From Patiria pectinifera (taxonomy: Eukaryota > Echinodermata > Asteroidea > Valvatida > Asterinidae), in assembly GCA_029964075.1 (NCBI GenBank), contig CM057135.1, forward strand, positions 3,023,001-3,087,000: 64,000 nt of DNA, given 5' to 3'. Shown here piece by piece: positions 46,255 to 56,705 of the stretch (within the stretch, counting starts at the first letter, position 1; each line of letters starts with the position of its first letter). The notes below the pieces were generated by a model. That model had not been told where the DNA came from. It was given only the letters and a program-made list of their open reading frames with translations, and did no database searches. The position numbers and the translations under genes are program-made.

Positions 46255-47599
46255 CTGAAATAGAAATGAGAAAACATAATCAATCAATAAACAAGTACAT
46301 CAACTGGCGAAGATGACCTATGACCTGGATGGTAATCCAGGTCAACATGTAAACGCCATGTGCTGGGGTGTTTTAAACCTAATATATAGCGTCCCCTATG
46401 CGCCACAGCCTTCGTAATTAGATGACGTCATGTCTAGGTTATATTTTTAGATGTCTACGACCAACGCAAAAATGGGTACCTGCGTTAGCCAATCAAAAGG
46501 AAGCGGCCACCAGGCCAGGGGGCCTGTTGCACACATAATGCACGCGCGCGCTCACACCTGTCGCACGTTGTATGCCTAGCTAGCTAGCACACGTATGCAT
46601 TATACACGTATGCTGACTGTACTGCTGTACATGCTTACACCGTACCCGAACCCTGCGTCAACCATTTGCTTTCGGAGATCGCCGCAGTTGGTGTGGATCG
46701 TTCCTCCAAGTCCCGAAGTTGTAAAGTAAGTGATATTGTCAGTTTTTTTAAGGATGTGACCACCATTTCTCTATTCGGAAAGAATCCCATATCTGGCCAT
46801 TATTTGTCAACCTATGCACATGAGACTGGTACGGTCTGATGTGTTTTCTCAATCAGTATACTTCAATATTGTTCCTGTTTTTTAATGACAATTTGACATA
46901 TCACTTTCCATGCTTTCTGAAGGCGGTCACTGAAGGGACAAATTGGTGATGGCCAGAGATGGGAATCTTTCCCTCTATTCAAACATGTCAAATAAGCTGT
47001 TCCGTCTCAACACTGGTTTAATGTTTTTTTAGTAGGAAAATGAGAGTATCTACTATTTTGGAACTAAAATGTATTTATGACTGTCGTACTCGAGTTGTAG
47101 TGTCATTTTTTATCGCCAGACCATGTCCGAATGTTAAAAAACGCGATAAGTTTGGTCCAAGTTACTCGGACTAGGTTGGTTGGGTAACCGGAAGCAGAAC
47201 TTTTTTTTTGCCTCAACTGATTTGTTTTTTATTTTCCTTACTGTTTTACTATTTTGTACACATAGTCTCTGGTATCGCCACCGGAAACGTGATAATAAAA
47301 TTCGGGATTAATTTGCTGGATTCAACTCAAGCATTAAGGACATAAACCAGGGTAAATCGAAGCCAATTAGTGCAAAGAATCATGTGTGCAAAAGGCAATA
47401 AATCATGTGGACATAAAGATGGAAGTGTCTGCGTGTAGTCAAGGAAAATAAGTAATTTGATTAATGTTTTGGGAGTACGTTTCTCTCCCCCCCCCCCCCA
47501 AAAAAACTAAAAGATTAAAAAGTAGGGTACTTGTCAAGGTGGGTAGTTAGGGTAACCGGAAGCAAAACTACGTTTTATTATTTTGTTGGCCATACTTAC

Positions 47600-47694
47600 T
47601 TCAGTGTCATTCCCGAACTCCTGTACAAGTTCTTTCAAAACAACTTCTGATTTGTCTTCAGTGAGTTTGCCATACAAGGCGCAAGGCATTCTCG
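47600..47694 (-). other. candidate exon with good splice signals
   Basis: Minus strand: ttcattttcttttcag|CGAGAATG ... ACACTGAA|GTAAGTATG. The only fully open phase reads RMPCALYGKLTEDKSEVVLK, then ELVQEFGNDTE. Same strand as the HECT fragment and upstream of it. The family is not recognised. Confidence 0.45.
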
Positions 47695-48512
47695 CTGAAA
47701 AGAAAATGAAATGATCAATAAATTTGTGAAAATGTAAACGAATCAGCAACAGGTGTTATGTTTGTTTTCTGGCTAGTCCCTTTATTTATTCGGTCCTCTT
47801 TTTTTCTTTATAGCGGTTGGGAAGTATTGAGTTGAAGGTGGTTTCAATTGTTGTTACTATTGGATCCTAAGAGAAACATCTGGAGGACATTGATATGATT
47901 GTTGCTGGAGGTGGCTCTTTTAAGAACAGGTCAAATCCTACAAAAGGCGAGAAACTTCTCAGGCCGAGGGACGCAAGTTGACTCAGGTAATTTTTTTTTG
48001 GGGGGGGGTCTTTAATGTAATACAATTTCGTTAACAATTCTGTTATAAGATGTTTAATTGCACAGGCCAAAGCAGAAGGCTACTCAATTTCCTTTGGTTT
48101 ACCTCGTCGTGAGCCCCCTGCCTTGTAATCTTCATTCTTCTTGAATCGAATCTGCAGTTGTAGTAGATGAAGTATTGAAGCATATGCTTGAGGACAGGCA
48201 GAAGGGACTGCACTCCAACAATAGGCTCCTGTCAGCATGAAAACCCCATTGCATCCCAATGCGGTGCGTGTTCAGTAAGTAAGACCAACGGCGAGACAGA
48301 GATGGTCAGTGTATCGCACATGGACAGTGCATGTATGTCCCCCCCCCCCCATAGTGTCCGTCTGACTGTTGTGTTTTTTTTTTAAACCATGAGGTCAACT
48401 TGAACTTTTTGGCCTAAACCCCTATGAGTTTCATCTAATTTTAGTCATGCATCACTGCACGATTGTCCTTTGAGCACCAACAACATCTCTGGACACTGAT
48501 GAAGTTCCATAC

Positions 48513-48714
48513 CTTAATCACTTTCAGTGCTGTCCGTAAGCTGTGTGAAATCCTTTATGTTGTGAGACAGAGCTGAAGTGGGAGATTGGAAATCGTTTGC
48601 CCTTGAGCACATAACCGATGTCTTGCCACGATGACTAATAGCCAGGCAAAGAATTTCAATCCCAACTTCAGCCCTTTTCAAACAGCGTACATGTACATGC
48701 ACTTTAACACAGTA
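48513..48714 (-). other. candidate exon with splice signals
   Basis: Minus strand: attttcag|TACTGTG ... GATTAAG|GTATGG. The open phase reads RCLKRAEVGIEILCLAISHR, then GKTSVMCSRANDFQSPTSAL, ending in TAA just before the donor. It may be a terminal exon, a decayed exon or chance. Confidence 0.35.
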
Positions 48715-48719
48715 CTGAA

Positions 48720-49345
48720 AATGAATAAAGCAAGGAATTTGGTCACCATGTCCAAAAATATTGTTGCGATCAATTGACAATAGACCAAAATATAATGGCG
48801 TAACAATGTTTACCGTCGTGCATCATTTGTAAAAAGTGGGATCATGTCTGTTTCCCCAATTGAGCATAAAAGTGTCATCAACAAAGATCGTGAGTAATAA
48901 AATGGTTCTGGTTAATTGCTTTGTGTCATTGTGTATGCGAACCATGTACGCACAATCTTTGTCTACGACAATTTAATGCTCGATCAGGGAAACTTAATGT
49001 ATGTGTATGTACATGTACAGTGATGGCGCTGTTATGTGGTCCCCACTTTTTGCCCATGCAATCGTGTTATGTCATTATGTTTTAGGTCTATTGTGTAGTG
49101 ATGTGTGTATGAACTGAAATGAAACTTGTAGGGGTTGAGGCCAAGACTTTAAGCACATGTACAGGTCTGCAAACCCACAAGTTGGCCTCATGGTTTAGTA
49201 GTTATTTCAAAACTAGTCAAACGGCCGGTCATTCTTGTTGGGGACATACTACATACCACAGGATGGCGACGGCAAGACCGCTTGCTGATTCTGCGCTCAC
49301 AATGTGATACTGTGCATGGAAAAACCTTTGTACAGCGTGTCCCCA
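48720..49345. other. non-coding DNA
   Basis: AT-rich with repeated tacatgtac words. No gene seen. Confidence 0.4.
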
Positions 49346-49970
49346 AAAAAATGTCCCTGTCATACACCACAGAATAATTACTAAAATCAAGTTTTATACT
49401 CAATTAAGTTTACATATTTAAAAAGCCCACTTTATTTTGTAGTTCCTGTGAAAATTTCAAAGGTCTCGCTTCATTGGTTTTGAATACACAGGCTTTTATG
49501 TAACAGCAGTGCTTTCTGGCCCATTCCAAGTTTGATACAAAGAAATGCACACTAGAGACATAACATACCTTATTCCATGCTTCACTTTTAATTCAACAAC
49601 TGTGTTGTTGTTTTTGTTATTGAGTAACTAAAGTCAAGTTCATTTACTTTTTAAAATGAAAATTTATCAAAGTTCAGTTCCACTGGTCATGTTTGCTTTC
49701 ACAGGGTGTGTTCCACTTATGGTGTGTCCTTTAATGTCCCGCTTGTAAACCTTTATTGTCCCCCTGCACGTCCTTCCACCTGCAAACTTGGAATGGGCTG
49801 AAAAGCACTGCTGTTACATAATAGACTGTGTATTCAAAACCAATGAAGCGAGACCAATGAAATTTTCACAAAGGTTACAAAATTAAATGGGCTTTCTAAA
49901 TCTGAACACTAAATTGAGAATAATACTTGATTTTCGAATTAATTAAGCAGTGTATCAGAGGGACATTTTT
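49346..49970. mobile_element. foldback element with arms of about 200 bp
   Basis: The left arm (49346-49545) runs aaaaatgtccctgtcatacac ... ggtctcgcttcattggtttt ... ggcccattccaagtttg. The right arm (49785-49970) is its inverse, diverged, starting caaacttggaatgggctg and ending gggacattttt. The 240-bp centre is non-coding. Arms this long suggest a foldback-type DNA transposon or an inverted duplication. I could not define a target duplication. Confidence 0.8.
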
Positions 49971-51134
49971 GTAAGAATTAACAACTATGAGAGTTGGATT
50001 TAATCAGTTGGTATCTTTCTCAGCCATATGAACTACCCACATGACAGGCTCTCGACCTGACGAGTCATATATGCATCACAAAATGTTAGATATTTTGAAA
50101 TTATGCACATATTGAACTTTCAATGTATAATACAATACATGGAATAAAATGCATTGGTTAAATTTGCTTGCAGAGTACAAACATTCATAACATTTTTTTT
50201 GATTGCATATGTTTTCATTGGGCAAATATTGGACCCAAAAGAAACCCCATAAACTGAACAGTGTCATGCACATAATTGTGAACAATTACATGTATACAAT
50301 TTATAATTTGCAGAAAATATGCTTAGTTTGAAACTAATGTCATGACCATTAACACATCGGTGCAGAAGATGAAAATTTAGTTTGGAAAACCCAGAGGCCA
50401 CAGCTAGGATATGAAATTGGATATCATAATCAGGGCCATTCTCCCGTCGCGTGTGTGACATTTGGAAGCGTTTTTAAGCTTATTAGTCTGAATACATGTA
50501 TGTTTGTTGTTGTTGAATATTTTTGTACTTATAAGTATATCAGTAAACAACTATGGGGAATACCTTATATAACTGTAAAATATGTATTCTAAATCCATCT
50601 GAAAGTTTCATTTTACTTGAAGAAAGTTGTCTGTTACGTGTGTGACATCAGACGATGGCGAATATTTGACTCGCCACTTCAGTTTGTTAAACTCTGCGAT
50701 TTGACTGAAGTTAAATTAAAATATTTTTATTTCTATAGAAAGGGAGAATAGACATAGTCCTAATATATAGCTAGTGTCATCTGATTTATTTTTTTGTTGT
50801 TTTCCCATGGCAACACAAATAATGGCGTCGCGTACGTGTGTGACCAGAAGCTATGTCGCGTGTGTGACACCTTGTTCAATCATTTGTCAGCCTTTAGCCA
50901 TGCAGTGTACATTTACCGGTATTAAACAATGGAGAACATGATTACAAGAATAACAAGGTACTGAAAAGCAAATATTTAGTTTAAACAAACATGGTTCAAT
51001 TCTTTTATTAAACAAGAATTGGTTCACAAGTATAATATAGCATTAGATAGACCATGATTGCCATTTTTATGATCTACTGGGCGGTCAGAACTACACGTAG
51101 GAGACACAGGAATCCCAACCATTTTAGCCATACC
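49971..51134. other. non-coding DNA with recurring CGTGTGTGAC words
   Basis: GTCGCGTGTGTGAC at 50446 and 50855, GTTACGTGTGTGAC at 50633, GTACGTGTGTGAC at 50832. The rest is AT-rich without a frame. Confidence 0.6.
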
Positions 51135-51365
51135 CTAGCTCTCTACCACAGCTTTTTGTTTACGGGGAGATCCTGGAAGGGAAAGCAGCGACTTTTTCAT
51201 TGCTTTCCCTAGTGACTGGGGACTACTGTATGGTTTCTTAAATTCTGATTTAGCAACTGGGTTTACTGATTTCTTTTCAGCCTTTTTTGCAGGCCGTGAC
51301 TTTCTTTTCCTGAGGGCTGCAGCTTGCCTATATCTCATTTTCTGCCCAGGGGTCATTGCCATCAC
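51135..51365 (-). pseudogene. N-terminal fragment of the transposase-like family seen at 59.8 kb
   Basis: 76-aa frame, very basic: TPGQKMRYRQAAALRKRKSR, then PYSSPQSLGKAMKKSLLSLP and GSPRKQKAVV. I recognise the QSLGKA...LPxSPRK(x)KAVV pattern as lying N-terminal to the zinc-coordinating and core segments found at 59.8-61.5 kb. Nothing more of the gene is visible here. A Penelope-like element begins 70 bp away. Confidence 0.5.
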
Positions 51366-51436
51366 TCTTCTACTTTCTTGAAAAAAAGTAAAACTGCTGC
51401 AAACTGCTTACTGACTGGATGGACCTGAACTATATA

Positions 51437-54022
51437 GATCTTAAAATTAATGTTGCCTGACATTGCGAACTTAGCAAGTTCTTCTTCATAGGCTAAAACA
51501 GAAATGACAGAGGTACATACATTAACACGGGGGTGCACACAAACATGCAGGGCTGAAAGAAGAAACTCAAAAGGAGGATTAGGTGGGAAAGGTGTGGACA
51601 GATGCAGGGGAGGGTGGATGAGAGAACAAAGAAACAAAGGGAGATGGCAAACCACATGGGGTCTGGTGTAAACAGGGGAGGGACCAGAAAGGGGAAGGAT
51701 CAAAGGTCACAGGGAGTGGGAACGGACAAAGAGTGTGAGAGTGAAGGGATGATGCGGGGGGGGGGGGGGGACAGTACGGGGGGGGAAAGGGATGAAAGAT
51801 GGGGGAAGATGGGTAAACACAAACAAGGAAGACCAGATGGATTATCTGTAACAGAAGACAATGGAGGAAGAAAAGGATTAATCATTTCCAAGTTGGATGT
51901 TGAGACCATGTGGTTCAAAATAGTTCGAAGACGATTCATCCACACTTTCTCTCTGCTGAGGCGAACTGAGTCCTTGCAATGGCCAAGAGATTCAATGCCC
52001 TGCAAAATCATATCAGAAATGGACTGGTTAGGCAGGTTGAAGTGATGACCAACACGGGTGTCTAGTTTCTTGGTGTTGACCGTTGACCGGTGGGCATATA
52101 AACGCTTCTTGAACGTATTCTTAGTCTCACCGTAGGCGAAATCTGTGCAAGCTTGAAGGAATCAAGTACCAGATTCCCAGCACAGCCATCATTGGGACTT
52201 TCGACGTCTCATCTCTGTACACCAACATCCCACATGAGGAGGATGTTCATGCTTGCTCCTTGGCTCTGGCCAAGGCAGGACACATGACTCCTCTCATCAG
52301 TGATGTTGGCACCCTCATGAGACTTATACTAACGAAGAACAATTTTTCCTTCCTTGGTGAACACTATCTACAGGTACACGGCACTGCAATGGGCACTCGC
52401 ATGGCCCCGTCGATGGCTTGCCTGTTCATGGGTGACCTCGAAGAACGCATTCTTGCCTCGGCCCCATGTCGCCCTTGGATCTGGTGGAGATATACTCATG
52501 ATGTTTTTTTTATCTGGACCAGTGATGAGGACAGTCTCTTGACCTTACCACATTAATTCCTTCCACAGAACCATCAAATTCACATCGGAGTTCTCGGCTC
52601 ACCAAACCCACTTCCTGGATGTCACCGTCCGCAAGCAAGGCAACTCACTAACCACTGACCTGTATTCCAAACCCACAGACACCCACCAGTACCTCCACTC
52701 CTCCAGTTGTCACCCCGGGCACTGCAAAACTGGCATAGCGTTTAGCCAGGCACTCAGACTTAGAAGAATTTGTTCTAATGATTCCGATTTCTCCCGTCAT
52801 ACAAAGATACTGAGGAACAACTTGGTGGCCAGGGGTCACAGCTCTCGCCAAGTTCATCGTGCCATTGCCAGAGCTAAAGCTATCCCCAGAAATCTAGCTC
52901 TCACGGGAAAGGCCCGATGCCATGGCCAAACCCATGATTCCCTTGGTTACCACGTTTCACCCCAATCTCCCTCCCCTTCGCTAAATCACTAATGACAATC
53001 ATCATATCCTCCATACTTCAGATCGCCTTGCCCGCGCCATCCCAAACGGCCCCACATTGGCTTACAGGCGTCCTCGAAATCTACGGGACTTGATTGTTCG
53101 AGCTGAAGTCCCTTCCTTAGATGCATCCCCTCCCACCCAGCATGGTACTTTCAAGTGCAGTTCCAGATCTATGTGTTGTCTGCCAGATTCATATCCAGGA
53201 GTGACTCCTTTTCTGGCCACTCTTCTGTCACTACCCACAGAACCATTGGTAACATCACTTGTAACACCTCTAATGTCATATATCTCATTTCTTGCAGGGT
53301 CTGTGGAGTGCAGTATGTACTACGGTGAGACTAAGAATACGTTCAAGAAGCGTTTCTATGCCCACCGGTCAACGGTCAACACCAAGAAACTAGACACCCG
53401 TGTTGGTCATCACTTCAACCTGCCTAACCAGTCCATTTCTGATATGATTTTGCAGGGCATTGAATCTCTTGGCCATCGCAAGGACTCAGTTCACCTCAGC
53501 AGAGAGAAAGTGTGGATGAATCGTCTTCGAACTATTCAACCACATGGTCTCAACATCCAACTTGGAAATGATTAATCTTTTTCTTCCTCCATTGTCTTCT
53601 GTTACAGATAATCCATCTGGTCTTCCTTGTTTGTGTTTACCCATCTTCCCCCATCTTTCATCCCTTTCCACCTCAATACTGTCCCCCCCCCCCCGCATCA
53701 TCCCTTCACTCTCACACTCTTTGTCCGTTCCCACTCCCTGTTACCTTTGATCCTTCCCCTCTCTGGTCCCTCCCCTGTTTACACCAGACCCCATGTGGTT
53801 TGCCATCTCCCTTTGTTTCTTTGTTATCTCATCCACCCTCCCCTGCATCTTTCCACACCTTTCCCACCTAATCCTCCTTTTGTGTTTCTTCTTTCAGCCC
53901 TGCATGTTTGTGTGCACCCCCATGTTAATGTATGTACCTCTGTCATTTCTGTTTTAGCCTCTGAAGAAGAACTTGCTAAGTTCGCAACGTCAGGCCACAT
54001 TCTTTTTAAGATCTTCTACTTT
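51437..54022 (+). mobile_element. Penelope-like retrotransposon with inverted terminal copies of its 3' end
   Basis: Plus-strand core at 52145-53575 encodes an RT and a GIY-YIG endonuclease, the Penelope arrangement. The left flank, 51437-52132, is an inverted copy of 53325-54022: the same GIY-YIG tail and 3' region read on the minus strand (ILQGIESLGH, SREKVWMNRLRTI; EEELAKFA). Inverted or tandem partial copies are usual for this class. Poly-C/poly-G runs differ between the arms. Frameshifts break the coding parts. Confidence 0.88.
52190..53575 (+). pseudogene. Penelope-like RT + GIY-YIG endonuclease ORF, broken
   Basis: RT motif A: TFDVSSLYTNIPHEEDV. Middle motifs: NFSFLGEHYLQVHGTAMGTR, MAPSMACLFMGDLE. 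Motif C reads RYTHDVFFIW, where Penelope-type RTs have two adjacent Asp; the first is His. A TAA at 52554 is followed in another frame by TIKFTSEFSAHQTHFLDVTV, TDLYSKPTDTHQYLHSSSCH and SQALRLRRICS. Further shifts lead to NTSNVIYLISCRVCGVQYV, a 2-base disruption, then GETKNTFKKRFYAHRSTVN and REKVWMNRLRTI of the GIY-YIG domain, ending at TAA 53573. Not functional as read. Confidence 0.85.
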
Positions 54023-54064
54023 CTCTGTGGTTGTAATCTGCATCATTTCTTTTGTTCTCTCTAA

Positions 54065-55251
54065 ATTTCTTTGTACATGTACATTCAGTACACGTCTTCA
54101 TCTTATTTGGTCTTCACACAAACTGTGGATTTATTAGAAACTAAATGAACCAGTATTTTATATTGCTTTACTTTTGTAGCCTATACCGGTAGGTTCCATC
54201 TGCTGTACCATGTACAATGTACTACATGTGACAGGTCTGGCTTACATGTATTTAACGGGTTATAGGCAACCCCACCGTATTTGTCTGTATTGAGACACCA
54301 GGTAGTTATGAGGCCTTTGCACTATACAAAGTCAAAACCAAAATAAATGCTGCAAAAACATTTGGACCCAAGTACCTGAAAATTACTGCCTGCTGGCCAA
54401 GAGTGTTTGGCTATAGTATGTACACATGTACTTGCTGTAAGTTTTAAAGCAGCACACGTACTGGTACCAGTGCACATGTGAGTGCGCATGTGAACCTAAA
54501 GTTCACAATGAGTAAAACTACATGTAGGCTAGTGTTAGTGTAGGGCACCACAGCTTATACATTGTCTGGGTCATCTCTTGTCTTCATTGATAAAGTTGGT
54601 CATGCATTTAATGCATATGTGAATAAGCTAGGACATTTGATTTTGTATTACTAAATTGTAACAATAGTTATTGGACCACACGTAACAGTCACACACGCAA
54701 CATAAATGTTGACGACATGTGTGTGACCCTCATATTTTTTTTATATTTTTTTTTCAAGACTTTTGTACATGTATTCAGTATTTTCTGAATAATATTTTCG
54801 GTAACATAAAACTTATTTATAATATAAAGTATGACTTTTTATTTCATAGTGGTTTTCCTCTAGCTTATTAAAACTTCGCAAGGTATTTGTTGCGTGTGTG
54901 ACATGTGTTTCGAAACAATTAATGAATTGGCTTAAACTGCCCAAAAAATATATTTTTGGGTACAGCTTGATGTAAAACTGTTCCTACTCCTTAGACCAAT
55001 GATATGGACCATTGGACTCATGAAGCCTCGGCTTGGCCTTCTCAGGGACTTGAGCAAATTGTTGATATACCGGTATGTGGTCTAAGCCACTGCTGATGGC
55101 AAACAGTGTTCAGCAGTGTCGAATGTGGGCTGCAATCCAGCTGAAGCCAATTGGAGGTCTGATTGTTCACATCTGCCAAGCTGCTGCAGAGAATCTGAGA
55201 AAAAAGTTTGATACAAAAATACCTTAACTTAAGCACAAACATTACCAACAC
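54065..55251. other. non-coding DNA
   Basis: Further CGTGTGTGAC words: inverted at 54688, and at 54889, with a near copy at 54716. No coding frame. Confidence 0.5.
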
Positions 55252-55259
55252 CTACCAAC

Positions 55260-55540
55260 CATGGGCGTCGCCAGGATTTTTTCTAGAGGGGGCAAAACAA
55301 TTTTGCCAAAAAATGCTTGTATTTCTCAACACATTCTCGATTTATCAGTTTTAGAGGGTAGCAGGGACATTTCCCCCCCCCCCCCACTCATTAAATTTAC
55401 ACCACTTTCTCTTCGCGCCTCTTTTTCTTTGTTTTTTTTTCTTTCTTTTTTCTTCCTTTTTTTTGGGGGGGGGGTTGCTTTTCCGGGGGGGGGGGGGGGC
55501 AAGTGCCCCCCTTGCCCCCCCCCCCCTCGCGACGCCCATG
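55260..55540. mobile_element. hAT-like MITE, 281 bp, perfect 8-bp TSD
   Basis: Ends CATGGGCGTCGC and GCGACGCCCATG are inverted. CTACCAAC flanks both sides (55252-55259 and 55541-55548). The interior is a run of C/G tracts and T-rich DNA with no coding capacity; the small frames across it are low-complexity by-products. Confidence 0.88.
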
Positions 55541-55548
55541 CTACCAAC

Positions 55549-56610
55549 ATGTACAATGGGTACTATTATAGATGTGTAAAGCACTTTGCTTGTTTGGCAA
55601 TGCGATTTTAGGAAAGAATTCATCCATTTGCACAAGCACATGTAAACCCTGGTTCTAAAGAGCACATCAAAATGTTTTCTTTTTTCCCTTTTTGAAAAAT
55701 CAGGTAGGCTAAAAACCTAACATAAGACTTGGCATTACCAATCCCTGAAAATATAATATCTTTCAGCAAAACTGTTTGTCAACAGCATGCAAACAGAAGT
55801 TTAATTAAAATAAGAACACCCAAATCCTAAATGTGAGGTTGTTTACAATGCTGAGTACAGGCAAAAAGTGCAACTGGGAAGTCACAAAAAAGAGGAAATT
55901 CAAATTTTTCCCAGACTTTGTACAGTGTTTTCTATTTTCAATGGCACACATTGGAGGTGAAAAAAGGGAAATCAGCTGATCTGAGGAAAAGTTGCATGCC
56001 TGTGAGTAGTCATATGACTAGTCACTGCCTGAAACGTTTCTCCAGTCTACACGAGTGAAAACACCATATAGTGTTACGCATTTGTATATATACCCTGTAC
56101 CGGTAGTTTATCAGACCAGTACTGAAATGGTCAGTCATGTCAGTTCCATTTCGGGAAACAGGTCTCATTGAGAGGTACGGTAGGCAGGCTAGTCACTTTG
56201 TAATGCTATAGAAGGGTGTAACTATTTCAGCAAAAAAACTATACATGTATTATTTATACATCATAACCAAATATTCAATACGAGTCCACTGATATGACAG
56301 CTGTAAGACAGAATATGTTGCTCAATCCCTGAGGATGTCACCTGTTCATGTATACGCAATTTCACTTTATACAAAATCTTCGATACTGGGAAGAAACAAT
56401 GCCTCCAGAATCCCTAAGAAATGCACACACCACTTGAAATACAGCCACATTAGCATGTATGCAACCAGGAAATTTGCTAAATCAGGAATGGAAGGCCTAT
56501 TACACCGGTACCAACAGTTTGCCAGTCCATTTTGTACCGGTATTCACTAAGTTGGTTTACATTTTACACTTATTTTACAGTGACAAGTGTTTGTCCCGCC
56601 CACGACTACC
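55549..56610. other. no recognised gene
   Basis: AT-rich DNA with accggta words. Short frames only. Confidence 0.4.
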
Positions 56611-56616
56611 GAACAT

Positions 56617-56705
56617 ATAGGCCTGCCCACTCACACACACCCCCATACACAGTCTTAATTATAATTAAGACTGTGTATGGGGTGTGTGTGAGTGGGCAGG
56701 CCTAT
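56617..56705. repeat. near-perfect palindrome, arms of about 44 bp
   Basis: ATAGGCCTGCCCACTCACAC ... CAGTCTTAATTA meets its inverse TAATTAAGACTG ... GTGGGCAGGCCTAT with no loop. The only difference is one extra C in the left arm. A diverged single arm (aagactgtgtgcgtgtgtgag) lies at 57030, and tgac(a/g)agtgtttgtccc occurs at both 56581 and 57001, so this may be one end of a larger element. Confidence 0.9.

Noticed and set aside
55326..55665. Pro/Gly/Lys-rich frames
   Set aside because: They come from C, G and T tracts inside a MITE with an exact target duplication.
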